A stretch of DNA of 64,000 bases from Atrichornis clamosus (GCA_013400975.1 WBMZ01002672.1:62001-126000), one strand, 5' to 3'; shown: positions 19,140 to 34,952, numbered from the stretch's first letter. Program-made: numbers and translations. Notes: generated by a model from the sequence alone, not told the origin.

Positions 19140-21504
19140 AACAGGTTTGTTCTTATTGTCCCATTGTCATTACGCAGGGGCTGATACTTGTGCCCTCCCC
19201 TGCTGCCATCAGTAAAATAATCTGGCTGTAGCACTGGTGCAGGTAATACTCAGGGTGAACAGAAACACATCAGCTGATAAAGAAAAACACAGAATCTTTG
19301 CCTAATTCAAACAAAGCGTGTTTAGCTCACTCTTTTTAAGAAGAGAGCTCTTACAGTCCTATAGCCTGTTCATGTGGAAAAATGAGGTGAAAAGGTGGGG
19401 AAAAAAGGTGGGGAAGGAGGAAAAACAGATGGCAAATTTCTTACCAGAAGAAACAGGTTTCGACTCTTAGAACGTAATGTCTGGATTCCATATCTAAAAA
19501 TTTTACTTTTGCATTTGTGAACTATTCTCAGTGATTAAGTAATTAACAATTCATATTGGTTAAGATTCACGTAAGTGAATCTGCAGGTTCTGCAGGTCAT
19601 TTTGTCACTTAATACAAACTTTTCAAGTAACTTGAAATTCTTTGCCTGACTTTACAAACATCTTCTAAAACCTCATGTCCATTTATAAAAATGATTTATC
19701 TATGTTTCATGCTAATACAAACCAAAACCAAATGCACCTCTGGATACTGCTCTGGCAACTGGAATCTTATTGCCTTACATATAGTTAAGTAATCAATTAT
19801 ACAGTCATTTCACTTTTGTCCCAAGTCAATATATTTCTGTATCTACTATAAAACCAAAAGCATTTAGCTGTAAAGAAGCATATTTATAGATAATAATTGT
19901 CTAAAGCCTCAGTATAAAAAAAAAATATATATACACTAAAGCAGCACTCCTGCCTATCCTCTCTAAGACCTTTTTATTTAGCTGGGCAGTATACAGAATC
20001 AGGCATCTCAACTCAAAACCTGAAAATTACTTAGCTATTTTAATTTACATGCCAGACTAATATATTTTACAGCAATTCAACATTTTTTCTGTTCAGAAAT
20101 ATGCTAATTTCACCTTTAGATTTGGTACAGACCTATTTGTGTAGGAGTTCTGACTGGGGAGGTAACCAAAGAGGATACCTCCCAGGCCTTCAATTAACAT
20201 CATAACTGTCTCACGTACATTTTAACAACTCCTAAATGACCAACTACATAAATTGAGTCTGGAAAAATTATCTTTTTTCCCCCTAATGTAATAGAAAGTA
20301 CTGAAAAAACTTTTCCTTAAAACCAGAATTCTGTTTTCCTTCTTCTGTCCACTCCTTTCAGAATTTGTATTAAAACTGCATAAATCATGGGAAGGGGACA
20401 TTGTAATAAATAAAAACAAAACTAAATTTATATGTAGCAGATGTATTCCTCACTTTCAGCATTAAATAAAGCAAACATACCAAGTATGTAATATTTTCAT
20501 GATCAGAACTACTGAAGTAACTTCACAGTAAAAAATCAAGGCCAAAACTGAAGATCATAAAATCTTGTTTAGACCCAAATTTTAACAATACCACCTGACA
20601 TCTGATGTTCCCTTTTTGATATAAAAGTGCCTCAGAATTAACAGCAGCAGTTTGAATACATGATGTAAACAACTTCAGCTAAAGTGAGTGTCACTCAGCT
20701 TCTTTAGTACTTGGTTAACCTCCTGATCTTTAGCTTTTAAAAAATTTTTACACATCAAATAATGATATATATTGTATTGATTTAAATCCCAAAGGTTGCA
20801 TGCATCTAGGAGACCCACATTTAGGAAACTACTAGGTTGCAATAAGCCCTACAATAATTAAGTACTAAATACCAAAGTGGCCAGGAATCACAAACTTTCA
20901 AATAATTACCAAGCACACATTGGTACTAAGCAGTAATTATTACGAATTTTAGAGTCTTTGTAATCAGCAGCAGTTACAGAGAAACAGATTGCAAACCAGC
21001 AACTTTTAAAAATCAGTAAGTAAACAATAATAAAGGGTTATACAGGTACATGTTCACTTCATTTACTAATTGTGCTGTTTGTTCACTATGCTTTTTTCTC
21101 TAGCATATTGGCCTAACACAATATTCACATTTAAAAAACATTCTAATTGTAGTAAAGATGACATTTTAAATATAGTAATAAAAATAATCAAGTGAACAGC
21201 ACTGCAGTTTGTTGTAGGTCAGTGCTGAATAATCTGTCAGTGAAATTTTTTATGAGGTATCTATTGCAGTGGAAAAAATATTTGAATGTTAACTAAATAA
21301 AAACCTCTGTAACTCAGCTCATGATCAGTGTTATGCTAGTAGTTATAAGAAAATAAGATATATTCATTTCATATAACTTGCAATTGATAGAATCCTTTTT
21401 CCAAATGTAAATAAAATTCCATCAAGATGGAAGTAGACAGATTTTCAGGTCACAGAAAACCCTTGAGATTTTTTTCCCATGCTTTCATAAACTTTTAGAC
21501 AATT
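19140..21504. other. Intergenic, no gene seen
   Basis: AT-rich. One purine-rich patch occurs at 19380-19430 (aaggtggggaaaaaaggtgg). No coding or repeat homology was recognised. Confidence 0.5.
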
Positions 21505-21833
21505 ACAGACTCACAGATTATCATTTGGGTTGGAAAGGACCTCTGATATCACCAAGTCCAGCCTTTGGCTGATCACCACCATGTCAAGCAGACCGTGGCA
21601 CTGAGAGCCATGTCCAGTCATTTGTTGAACAGCTCCAGGGATGGTGACTCCACCACCTCCCCGTTCTAATGTTCAGCAACCCTTTCTATGGAGAAATTCC
21701 TCCTGATGTCCAACCTGAACCTCTCCTGGCGCAGTTTAAGATCATGTCATCTCGTCCTGTCACTGGTTGCCTAGGAGTAGAGGCCAACCTTGCTACAACC
21801 TCCTTTCAGGCTGTTGTAGACAGCAATTAGGTA
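21505..21833 (-). mobile_element. CR1 LINE 3' fragment
   Basis: Starts with antisense CR1 tail (cacagattatcatttgggtt, then ggaaaggacctctg). It runs through the antisense of the 3' UTR and ORF2 end (ggtgactccaccacctcccc; aagatcatgtcatctcgtcc). Diverged and 5'-truncated. Confidence 0.9.
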
Positions 21834-22842
21834 ACTCATAATTTAACAATCACAACAGGAAATATTATGGAATGGTATAAATGATATTGCAAGTACATGA
21901 CAAATAAGAACTCAGTTAATGATGTAAACTGAAACACAGTTCTTTGCTGATACAGTGTTTGTTGTTACATTAAGCATCAGTCTTTGCTAGCTAGTTATTA
22001 CTGATTGAGCGTACATGCAAAGATATCATAACGTCAATTTCTGGGTTTCCCTAACCAGCACCCATTGCTGTTTGTAGTTTGCTTCCTTTCAAGGTTCTTT
22101 CCTCAAAAGTTGTTGTAAATTCAAACACAAAAACTACAAAGCAATGGAAGAACACTTCTAAATGTTCTGCTTTTGCTATTGCAAGTCAATTGCTGCTCTT
22201 TCATTGCAAGGAAGATCCAACAGGTGCACATGGCCGATTGTTTCTGCATCATTACTTTGTTCACCAGTATGCTGCACTCATTTTAGCTATAAATAAGCAC
22301 ATAACACTTAATCAGTGGAAGCTAATACACTTGCATTACCTAGATTCAGAATTTGTAAAATTTCCATAGCATACCCACATTTTTACTTATGTAGTCTGTT
22401 CAGACATGTTGACAGTTTTCTAAAAGATCCTACTTATGCTTGTAAAGAATATCACTTGACAAAAATACACATCTTGAAAGTATTTAAACACATTTCCACA
22501 TCCAACTCTTCCTCCTCTTGTTGTAACATCATGCCTTAGGGTAATAAGCACCAGTTTTGAGCACAAAAATAGCTGAGTTAAATGATCCAGTCACTTACCT
22601 GTTACTTGATCTTGTGACTCTGCTGTCTGCTTTACCTGCATTTGCTTGCCTTTGACAACTAAATACATCAGGATTATTTACAAACATTGAGGAGCTGTGT
22701 TATTCTACCATACAGAGGAGACAAAAGCAGCAAACCCATCAGAATTACAAAAACATTTCACTTCAGTTGGTGTGCAGTTTCTGATGTGGTAAATTCAGGC
22801 TCTGTGTTGTCTTAATGGGTATTGCTTTCAGTAAACTGTGAT
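21834..22842. other. Intergenic, no gene seen
   Basis: Two overlapping plus-strand open frames (96 and 74 codons, 22079-22539) have no recognisable domains or splice context and are regarded as chance. Confidence 0.5.
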
Positions 22843-23088
22843 TCACAGAATCTTAGAATATCCTGAGATGGAAGGTACCCACAGTGAGCTAAGTCCAACT
22901 CCTGGCCCTGCACAGGACACTCCTAGAGTCACACTACGTGCCTGAGAGAATTGTCCAAATGCTTCCTGAACTCTGCCAGGCTGGGGCTGTGACCACTTCC
23001 CTGGGGAGCCTGTTCCAGCACCCGACCACCCCTGGGTAAAGAACATTTTCCAGGTATCCAAACTAAACCTCCCCTAACACAGCTTCAT
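22843..23088 (-). mobile_element. CR1 LINE 3' fragment
   Basis: ttcacagaatcttagaatat, then the antisense 3' UTR (cctggggagcctgttccagc; aaagaacattttccaggtat). A minus-strand 72-codon open frame lies inside it and is not a gene. Confidence 0.88.
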
Positions 23089-26000
23089 GAATGAATGATG
23101 AACATGAGCGTCAGCTAAGATGCTAAGAGCAGACTGATAAATCACTGCAATTGTTCACAGTATTGATTACAAATGCTGAACAGTCCCATTGCACTATATG
23201 AGGAACAAAAGTAACTTTTAGCTACAAAAGTAGACTCAAATAAGAAAGATTATTGAGCCAGGTTGTTTGAAACTAGAAGAGTTTCACTGCATGTCTGTCA
23301 TGGCTTCCTGAACAATATAGAAAGCTCAGGTTATGTATCATGAGCAACTTGGTCTTAACAAGTAATAAAAATAAAATTAACCTAAGAAATGCAGGTGCCA
23401 TGCTTAGGTTTAGAGGACGGACATAAACCACATGAATTTATCATTTTAAAACCAGACAATTTCTGTCTCCTGCAACAATTTATTCCTGTGTGCTTTTTTA
23501 CTCAGACAAATTCCTTCTGTGATTAGAATGACAAAATACTTCCACATTTATGAACTAATTAACTTTATTGCATAATTTTGCTCTTTTTTTAATCTCATGT
23601 TGAATCTCCAGCAGATACAATAACTAAGTCACAATTACAGGATTCTGTTACCTTTCTCCTTCTTTGGAAGGGAGGAGTTATGTGTTTTGTTCTGGAGATT
23701 TGCTTACACAGACTATCTTATTAGACCTTTGTTATTTTGAATGCTAAAACAAAATTAATCTCCAAACAATACAGAAGACAAGAAGGCTTAAGAGTCCAGA
23801 TTTTTTTATTTAAAAGGTAAAATATTTTACATATTTCCACTGTTATTCAGACATCTGCAGCCTGATACTTCAAGTTGAAGGTTCCAGTTTTATTTAACTA
23901 TTAATAAAACAATTAGAGACTATGTTTATGCTATTTTCTTCAAGGTCCAAGCTTTTCCAATACTCAGTATAAGAAAGCATTAAGTCTGATGAATTTCTGA
24001 GCACATTAAGGCCTATAAGAGTTTCATGCACAAAACTGAATGGAACAATACAGCCAAGCAAAACACTTGAGATTATACTGGAGCACATTCTGAAACAGGC
24101 CAGACCCTGAAGAGGTATAATTCAGCAAATTTCTTTACTGGGTTATACTGACAATATAATGCAATTTAAGCAATTTAACAGAATTTAAATGAATGTTAAT
24201 TAACAAGGACCTGTCTTAATGATTTAGGGCAATAAAATGCGTATATGAAAGACTTGGAAATGAGATGATGGCTGAAAGATTTAGCTCATTTTTTTCTCCC
24301 CTCTTCCTCCCAATAAATGACCTGACTCAGACTGATTTTGATCTTTTTCAGAATATATTTATGCATCTGACGCTCATGTGTTAAGTCGGGCTTCTCTGGA
24401 AAACCAAACCAGCTCCCTAGTTAGATTTAATCTTTAGCTCTGTTAATAAGCAGAGTCCATCAAATGCCTCTATTTCAATTCAAGACAGAAATTTCAATTA
24501 GCAATTTAAGGACTGAATTGCCATTGAAATATTAGTATGTATTCTTAAGTTTAATGCTATTTCACTGAAGGTGTAGATTTTATGATAAAACATGATTCAG
24601 CATAAAATAAACTTTTAATAGAGATTCTACATATGAAGAAAGACACTTGTCTTCAGTTTTATTATTAACCTTCAGTTTTGTTTTTAATATAGGATGACAA
24701 ATTGTACTTGAATAATCAACTGTGAAAAAGTGAAATCTGGTAACATCTGATGAATTCCTGCATTTTTATTTTTAAAAAAACCCCTCAAACTATACCACTA
24801 TTCTCCAAATAAGATAATGAAAAAAACCCAGTACCATATACAATTACACAATTCTCAAATATCTTAAAGACAGAACTTGACAACTTTTTGTTAAATGTGA
24901 TAGCCCATTATCTTTATTTTTATTAAGATATAAATATCCAAATTCATGGTACCTTGGGAAAAAAAAAAGATAGCCAAAGACATCCTAATTTATTTAAATG
25001 TGTAATTTCTGAACAAGTTCTCAAATGTTTTTTAAATTTATACATTATATATTGCATCAAAAGGATGTTTCAAAAAGTTATGAAAATCCATTAAAACTTT
25101 CCATAAAGCAAGTAAGAAGTGTTAGACTATTAATTTTGTTTGAAGGAATGTGCAGATTATACGTGACCTAACTGCTGAAATCAAATCAATATCAGTAGAT
25201 TCTGTTTGTAAAACATTAAAAATCATTGTTGACATTTTTACCTTCCAAGTGAGAGCCTGTGCATGATCAAAACACTTTTCAGCTATAAAGGTCCACACCA
25301 CCATGTGCTTATCTGGAGATGCACATGTTGGTCCATTTCCAAAGAGTCCAAGATTGTTCAGCTGGGGAGGATGATCCCTTAGATATAAAAAATACTGGAA
25401 GCATCTGGATACAGTACCAAAATCCAACGTGCTGCTACTTCTTTTCATAAAAATAAAAATATGGGCAGCAGAAAACACTCTGTTGTTTTAAAGAGAGTTA
25501 GTGTTTCGTTAACTTGATACAATATTTCTGCTACTCACTGATGGTTTCTCAAAGATCATCTCACTGATACTTTCCTTCACCAGAAATGGGAAATCTCATC
25601 TAACAATGGCCTTCCATAGCAGCTCCATCTTTCCAGTGTTATTCCCATGCTTTTAAAACTGACAAGCACTACATCCATTAAAGACACCTTGTCATACAAG
25701 AAACAACTTACTTTTCATTACTCCTTTCTGATTTTCTTTGCCATGGGCCTGTTTTTGACAAATTCAACTAAGAGATGTAATTGGTAGTAACTTGGTTTTT
25801 GCCACCACAGGATGAAGATAAAAATGTTGTTACTTACTTTGAAACTGACTTTATTTGATGTGGAATGCAACTGAATCTCTCCTTCCCACCCTCAGACATG
25901 ACAAATAGATGAACAATACCTTATTGCAGGTCACCTGACACCATGCACAGTGAATCCACTTGCACAAGAAGCCTCTTTCACCTGGGTATTTTTAATTCCT

Positions 26001-29000
26001 TTAGTAATTGCACCTTGGCATTTCCTTCAGCAGCTTGTTCCCATTATGCCTGGTTGCCTACAAACCACCACAGAACTCTCTTGGTCTTGAGCACTGCAGA
26101 AATACAGACAGCTAACAGCTGATATGGCCTGCTTTTAAGGGGGAGCACGTTGCACATGGAAAAACAGGAGATGATCCAAGCCGCTCCAGTTGCTGGCTGC
26201 AGCACATGATTCTACAGAGCAACCGCGGTGAATGCCACAACATGAACTTAGAAAGATAAGGCACAATGCTGGTGTTTCTCCCGACACTCAGCCTTGGTCA
26301 AAACTTTTGATTTCCCTAAGCGAACCACACTTGCATGGGATTTCTGGAGGCATAATGTTTCTTTAGTTTGTTGTTTGGTTGGGGTTTCTTTGCCAACTGA
26401 TTATGTTGTAATAATGCCATTTCTTTATATGGTCAAGCATCAGATGTAAAACTGATAACGGAGTTGAGGTACACACACACAATTACTGCCTGTGTAATCC
26501 TAACTGTCTTGAAATTAATTGACAAATTAATTTCTCAGACTGTAATATTCAAAGAAAAACTAATTTAAAACATGTTATTTGGCCATCAAATTCCTAATGG
26601 ATATGAATGAAAGAAAAGCAGCAAAAGCAGTAACTTGTAAACTCAGAGCTCCCACACAAGATAAGTCCCCTCTTCCCACTTTTTTTTTTCCTATTCTCTA
26701 CATCTCACTAGTAGTCAGGTAGTAAAATGTTGTTCCCTGAACAAGGCATCAATCATACACAAGAATTTCTACACAAATGATCTCAGATTATGGTGAGAAA
26801 GCCAGAAAGGAGACTCTAGAAAGCACAGATGCATCTCATAATTTCCTGGAATATTACTCTGTGAAAGTCCCCAAGTTAGGTAAAATTGATAACCTCTTTC
26901 CCCGTGTAAAAAGGGCAAGGACTACAGTCACGGCACAGTTACATACAATAACAATCTGTTCTAATTGTTATTAATTTGGTGAATACAGTGTGAAATACTT
27001 GAAGAGAAACTTTAAAGAGGACTTCCTAGAATTTAATTAGCCCTTCTGTGCTGATAAAAGAGAAGGCACAAAAAGGTTTCATGACATGAAGAGCTGGGCA
27101 AATATATTCAAAATTATTAGATGCAAAAGTTATCCTTGTGGTGAGAAAGTGATTGGAATGGCAGCACTACATTAGGAAGGAATAATCAAATGTTTGTATT
27201 TGATGTGTCTGAAGAACAGGAGACAACAAAGGCACTTTGAGGTGGAAATGGCAGTCATTTTTAACAGAGCTGATGCCTATGCATACCAAGATTACAGGGC
27301 ATTGGCAATAAATAAAATTGGGCAGTACAAACAGAAAGGAATTATTAAAACTTAGAAATATTCAAGTGGATGTGATAAGATGTAGACGTGCTCTGGATGT
27401 ATGGGTCAAAAGAAACAAGCCAAAGACGCCAAGATTAGAGCCTTGACTGAAGAGAGTAATGGTAATATTACCTATTCTTTCTAGCTATTCTAATTTAGAA
27501 CAGACAACAGACAATAAACACAGTAACTCAGTATTTTGAAATATTATAGACCAATTTTCATTTAGAAACTTACCAGATAGCAACTGAAGACATTTGCTTG
27601 TACAAGGAGGCCATGATATCATTAGCCACTGTTACACAGGTGCAAGTATTTTATATATGGTGCCTTAGGAATCAGTTCAAATCCCTGAGCTACCTATCTT
27701 CTTTTGGTCGTGAAACTGGAAGACAACAGAAAGAACTGCATTCCCCTGAAATACATTTCTTCATTCCAATTTTAATGAAACAATATGTTTTTCTGTATTT
27801 GTTTAAGAAATAGCTAATGAAAAGTTATTTCTTTATTCTGTTGGAGGGAGCAATTTAGTTAATGCTCTTCTGATTACGATGGATGCTAAACTGCTCAAAG
27901 TAAGTTTTCTTTATACTTAAATTCTTCATTATTATATTGGAAACTCCTGTGGACAAGGGCCTGCAGTATACTAGGAAGAGTGTTATTAGGAAACAGAGAT
28001 ATTTCTAGAGAACAACTATAGTCTCATTAAATTTTGGAATGTATACGTTACTTCAGTACATACATCACTGAAATAAAAGCTAATTAACACACGATAAGTG
28101 ATCTGAAAACAAATAGATAGTAATGTGGTAAAGTATGCTGTTAATACAAAGTTACTGAGGGTAGTAAAGATAGAACTGTCTGAGGGAATCTGCTTACAGT
28201 CTCACAATCCTGAGTTCATAGGCAGGTGAAATTTACTGTAGATAACTGTAATGTAAACACAAAGGACATCCTAATCTTACCTATAAAATTATCTAGTGGA
28301 TGTAGATGTTAACAATTAGAAAATAAGAGCCTAGGATCTATATACTTAACACCGTGAAAACAATGTTCAATATCCAACAGAACAACTTTCAACAATGCTT
28401 AGTTTATCTGCTTTCTCACTTCTCCAGCAAAGCAAAACAAATAAGAGACAGGAATTATAAGGAAAGAAGCCATTATTTCAACTCTGCTTGTGTCTTGAAT
28501 ACTGGGTGTAACTCCTGGTCTCCTCTGCTCCAAAAGTATATAGTAGTGCTCAAAAAAAGAAAAAAGAATAGTAATGTGAAAAAAAATCTGAAAAAAAAAT
28601 CCCAAAACTCTTCAGCTTAGAAAATAAATACAAAACTGAGGAAAGATATAAAATCATAAACTGAAGAAAGGAGGTGACTGGAGAGCAATTGTTCATTGTT
28701 TCTATCAAAATGAGAATATCAACTAAGGCAGGCAATTTTAAAAAAACAACCACATTTCACATTTTCAATGCATTGAGTAAGGACCTTTTCTTGTACTACT
28801 CTGCAAATGCTAAAAACCTACGTGGACTTAAAAAATAAAGACTGACAAATTTATGGATTAAAAACCTACTGAGAACTGTTATGAATAAAACACCACTTCT
28901 GATTCAGAAAGTGCTAAAGCCACAGATGGTTGCATTTGTGGTATTAAGGGATCATATGATGTTTTATGTCTGTAGTCTTCCTTAGGCACTTTCTAGTGTC

Positions 29001-30100
29001 CACCCCTACAGACAGATATACTTAAATATGCTTTAATGTAGACTAAACCAGCTAGTTATTTCTGGACTGCATTTATGTATAGCTGAATTTAAGGGGAAAA
29101 AAATGATATCCATGAGGGCAAGGTACATCTCAGCCTTGAAAGCATTTATGTGTACTCTTGATTGTGGTCCAATTGATATCACTAACATACAAATACAAGT
29201 AAATGTAAGAATACAAAAGGAAATTAACATTTTCCCTTTTCAAAAACCTTTTAGTACCAATAAGATGGTACCGAATTATTTTAAGTGTACCAAATCAGGA
29301 CAGACTTTTTTTCTTTTTTTGGGAAAGAGTGTAGGAGTATTTTTAACAGAAGAAGGTGTTCTGTGGTATTAAAATTGATCAGATCATCAGATTAAGCTGC
29401 CTTTTGAAAAACAAATGGCTATTTAGTCCTACGTACAAAAATTACTCTATTTGCCACTGCATATTGTATTTTCTGTCAGGAATCACACTTGGTGATTTCT
29501 GTATGTGGTGAACTTCCAGGCCCATGTACTGCAGCAGCACTTCCTGCCACCCCACAGCTTCCCCAAACCAGCTGCTCCTCGGGGGCTGCTCAAAGGGAGG
29601 GAATCACAAGCAGTGGCACCAAATAATTTCAAGAGTTCCTTGTTTCAATAAACAAGCAAAGACTGGAACCACTGACTTACCCGAACTGATTTCTGAACCA
29701 ATGTAAGTAAAGGAGTGAAATATGTGGAAAAATGGCTCAAAGGACCTTTGTTCTAAGTAACAAGGTAAACATGCACAATTATAATAAATTTCAGAAGTGC
29801 TAAGTAGTTACTTTTCCAGATGCAAGCAAACAGAATGAATGAGCAAAGGCATTACTCAAAATCCCATTAGCTGCCTATTTTCCCTTACAGCAGTCTAAAC
29901 ACTTCCAACAGTCTGTTCCAAAATGATTATTTTGACCCATTCCAAAGGGATTAGCTGTGCAAATAAACCTGGCCGTGCAATGCGGTCTAGTCTGTAACTT
30001 AGTTAACAAAAAAAAAAAAAAAGTAGATAATTACTATAATCCATACTTACTTCCCGGGTGCTTAAAAAAAAAAAAAAAAAAGCGGAAAAAGTGATGCTCC
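23089..30100. other. Intergenic, upstream of PDE3B, no gene seen
   Basis: About 7 kb of AT-rich sequence with scattered short open frames (the largest 118 codons, minus strand 25122-25478) that do not resemble known proteins. Simple tracts occur at 28550-28610 (A-rich) and 30007-30080 (A runs). Confidence 0.5.
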
Positions 30101-30405
30101 TCGGAGGGAAAACGCTTCAATACTCTGCGCCTGCTTTAAAACCCGTACGAGCAACTTTTCCGAGGCACCTCGAAGCTGAATGACAAGATAAAGCAGAAAG
30201 TCGCGCCAGCTCGGCGTTCCTGCCCCTCCATCGCTTCCCGACACGTCCCTTCCAGCGGCTGCGGGCGAGGGTACGCCCGGGCTGCCGGGGGCCGGCCCGC
30301 ACCCCGCACGCCGCCCCGAGGGGGCGGCCGGGCAGGCACCGACATAGAGATTTATATTTTAAAAACGATCGCGGGAAGTGCGGTTCGCTGGGCCCGGGGG
30401 AGGGA

Positions 30406-30452
30406 NNNNNNNNNNNNNNNNNNNNNNNNNNNNNNNNNNNNNNNNNNNNNNN
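30406..30452. other. Assembly gap (47 N)
   Basis: A run of N between a GC-rich segment and a 20-base G run. Sequence is missing within the PDE3B promoter or 5' UTR, and its true length is unknown. Confidence 0.99.
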
Positions 30453-30496
30453 GGGGGGGGGGGGGGGGGGGGAGGGAGGGAAGGGGGGCGGCGGCG
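30453..30496 (+). repeat. G20 homopolymer and G-rich tract
   Basis: Twenty consecutive G followed by gggagggaggg- and ggggggcggcggcggggg-type runs. It fits G-quadruplex patterns (four or more G runs). It probably caused the neighbouring gap. Confidence 0.9.
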
Positions 30497-30666
30497 GGGG
30501 CTGTTCCCCGCCTCACTCCCACGCCCGCCGGGGCTTTGCCGGCGGCCGCTGCCGGCGCTGGGCGCTGGGAGGCGGCAGCGAGTCCCCGCCGCCGGAGCCG
30601 TTTGAGGAACGCGAACGGGCGAGCGAGACTTTTACCTTTTCTCTCTTTTTGCCGTCCTCACCCACC

Positions 30667-30729
30667 ATGCCGCGGACGCCGCTGCCCGCGGGGGACGAGC
30701 GGCGGCTCAGCCCGGCGCCCGTCTCCTGA
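30667..30729 (+). other. Upstream ORF 1 of PDE3B (20 codons)
   Basis: cccaccATGc start in an excellent Kozak context. Encodes MPRTPLPAGDERRLSPAPVS and a TGA stop, ending 84 bases before the PDE3B ATG. If transcription begins upstream, it would be expected to lower translation of the main ORF. Confidence 0.5.
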
Positions 30730-31833
<1,104 letters not shown>

Positions 31834-34142
31834 TGAAGGAGAAACTTTCAGAGGAATGAGCGCCACTCTATAGCTTTTCCTAACTGCTGTGTGTGTGTCA
31901 GTGCTTGGATATCTGCTCGCTAACAAACTCCTGCCAGAGGAATGGAGGAGAATGTTAGTCCCTTAGCGGGTTTCTCAGCTCGGTTCTGCAGAATCGATAC
32001 AACCCTTTATTTCTGCGTGGGTGCTAAATCATAATAATGTATTTGCTATAGGACAGAAGGCTCGCTGACTTTTTATCCAATCTTAATTATTAAACAGTAG
32101 TTCTTATTGATTAGAGCAAAACCTCAAACCAGACATCTTCAGCTATCAGTTACCTTGTTATTTTGTTTCTTTTCCGAAGCCCCCCACCTCCTCCGCATCT
32201 GACAGCGTTTCAGAGAGAAAGAAAACACAGCTTTCTAAAGCTGCTCAGCGCTTGTGGTTCTTCCAGCTTTCTATCGACAAAATGATTGCCAAGTGCTAAA
32301 GAAACAACAGGTTTTGGGGGATATTATTTATCAAATGTTGGCGTTGTCTGAGTGGCAGCTGTCCTTCTGCCTCGCAGATGACTGTTGTTTGTTCCTCTCT
32401 CTCCCCCTCTCTCTCACCCCCTGCTCCTCTCTCCACCTAAGTTAACGTTAGTTTTGGGTTGATGGGTTTTAAGAAACTTCTTTTTACTGAAGAGAGAGCT
32501 GTTCAGTACGGGCTGGAGGGGTGCCCGAAACGCTCAGTTTTCTTGAATGGAACTCTGTTGGTTTCTACCTCCCGGAAAACTTTTCAATGAGTCTTGTTTT
32601 TTGTAGCGTAAACCCCCGTGCGTGTGGGGGAGTTTGTTTTTATTTGGTCACTTGCACGTCAACTGCAGGAACATCGAGTTGTGTTGGAACTGGCCAGAGG
32701 CTGCTGCAAGTGGATTATCAGCCCGTTGTAGGAGGGAGAGTAAGGGGAGTGTGTTTAATAAACCTGCAAGTGAGCAGTTTCTGTGAAGTGATTGTTGCTG
32801 CAGAATCTCCCATCTGTTACTGTCGTGGCTGAAATTCATGGGTGCCAAATGAAATTTTCTAATTTTTCTTTGACATTATTCTATACTGAAGGTCTTGTGA
32901 TTGACTGTGAATTAGGTCTGACGAAATGCGAGGTGAATCTGAAATGATGGAGTAGTTTTTGAGCATTTCCCCCCCTGTGTTTGCACAACAGAATTAATGC
33001 AGTAATCGTTTACAGTGTTTAATTCAGTAATTGTTTCTGCATAAAAGGTTAAAATGCAAGTATGCTGTGACAGGCTTCAGAAACAACTCATTCAGTAAGT
33101 TGCAGATTATCTAATGCATACAATGAAAGAAACATTAAAATATTGTACTAGCAGTTAAGATATGTAGGGAATATTGTAGAATAATTTATTTTCTCTGTTC
33201 CCTTCTGGATAGTAAATGCTCTCTTTATCTGTCATATTTGTTTGTAGCACAGAAATCTCAGAAAATGTGATTTCATTAACCTTTCTGGATGATAGAAGAT
33301 ATTTGTTCCTATGCAAGCTACTAAAAGCTTCCTTTGACATTCAGCTCACTTCTTAAAGGCATGTGTGTATTTCAAGTTAAGGCATTCATTATTCTATAAG
33401 TAACATCATAAATGTCAGCTATAACTAAATACGTAGAATTTATTGGCAATGCTTAAATCATATGTGTTCGTAATAAACCACAACTTTTTGGTATGCTTCC
33501 AGAATTTGATATCTTTCTTATCACTAGATTTGAACAACAAAGAGATATGAAGTTCTTCATTTTCCTAGTAGTCTATTTTCCTTTATAATAAATATTTGTG
33601 CTTTGTTAAGCACAGTTTAGATGGGATTCACAGGTTCACATGTTCTGTGCTGTATTTCATATGCAATTTTACAAGGATAACACAGGTTAAATCCTCTCAT
33701 CTCCTGTCTGACTTGGAGAGAGATCAGACATTGCAGAGCTGATAAAACATCAATTGTTTGGCCAGGGCTAGGGAGAAGTAAGCCCGTAATGTGTGACTTT
33801 ATTTGAATAAACAGTACAAGGTTTTTATATTGCTTCCTTGAAACAGAAGGAATGTATGTACTTATGGCTTTTCAGAGAGCATTTATTGTGTGACTTTTCT
33901 TTAGGGGCTGATTACATGTTTTGCAGATCTTTACAAAATAGTACAATGGTTCTTTTCCAATATTAATATTTTAAGAAGGAGTTTAATGAACATTTTTAGG
34001 AAGATCAATATTAGGGGAATGTGCTAAGGTCCACCATGACAGAAATATTTTGACGAATGAGAGCTAAGTTGTTTTTGTGATTCTCTTATATGTATCCTGT
34101 GTGATTGTCATGAACCTCTTGTATGTAGAATTTATGTCAAAT

Positions 34143-34345
34143 ATAGAATAGCAGGTCAGAAGGGGACCCCAAGGATCACCTGGTCCTACCTTTCTTGGCA
34201 AAAACACTGTCTACACAAGATGGCCCAGCACCGTGTCCAGTTAAATCTTAAAGTTGTTCAGTGTTGAAGAAACCACCACTTTTCTGGGGAGAGATGGATG
34301 ATTGTTCTCATTGTGAAAAAATTTCTTCTTGTCTAGATTTTAGTT
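34143..34345 (-). mobile_element. Old CR1 LINE fragment
   Basis: tagaatagcaggtcagaagg, then ggaccccaaggatcacctgg, followed by diverged antisense 3' UTR (ctggggagagatggatgatt; gtgaaaaaatttcttcttgt). More diverged than the other copies. Confidence 0.7.
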
Positions 34346-34898
34346 ACTCCTCAAGGAAAATAGGGAAATGTTAGTATTGACCTTAAATTTTCATGATTAT
34401 TTGAAGTTATGACTGCTCTCTGTCTAGTTAAATACACAAGAAAATAATTATATTTAGTTAACTGGGGTTTTTTTCCAATTCCAAGGGGTCTATGTGCATG
34501 GAGAGGGTGGGAACAGGATGAAATACTAACACACAGGGAAATGTGCAACCAGTAGCACATGCACATGGAAATTAGATGGAGCTATCACTGTTTTCTGGGG
34601 TATAAGTGTAAAGAGGCCCTGGAAGCATGATCCTGTAAAAGCCTGCAAATTTGAGCAGTCCTTATGACAAGTATTTAGATATTACTTTCTGTATTTCAAC
34701 AGGTGCAGAAACTATAAGGCTGTAAGGTTGATACAATTACATTATTCTTTCCTTTCGTATGAGTATCCATATTTACTTTAGACATCAAAGTGTATAAATT
34801 CATGCTGTGTGTGGTGCTTCTGCAGTACATATGTCTAGCAGCATAGTTTGAGGTGGGAGGAAAGAAATTTATACAGTTTATATCTTTAAATTTTTACA

Positions 34899-34952
34899 TT
34901 TAAAGTAAGTATACTTAAAGTAAGTATACATTTAAGTAAGTATACTTAAATG
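34899..34952. repeat. Short imperfect tandem repeat (taagtatac units)
   Basis: Three copies of taagtatac separated by short ttaaag / atttaag spacers. A minor AT-rich repeat. Confidence 0.7.

Noticed and set aside
28354..28753. Overlapping ORFs on both strands near 28.5 kb
   Set aside because: A-rich tract gives Lys/Asn or Phe/Leu runs; no domain or splice support.
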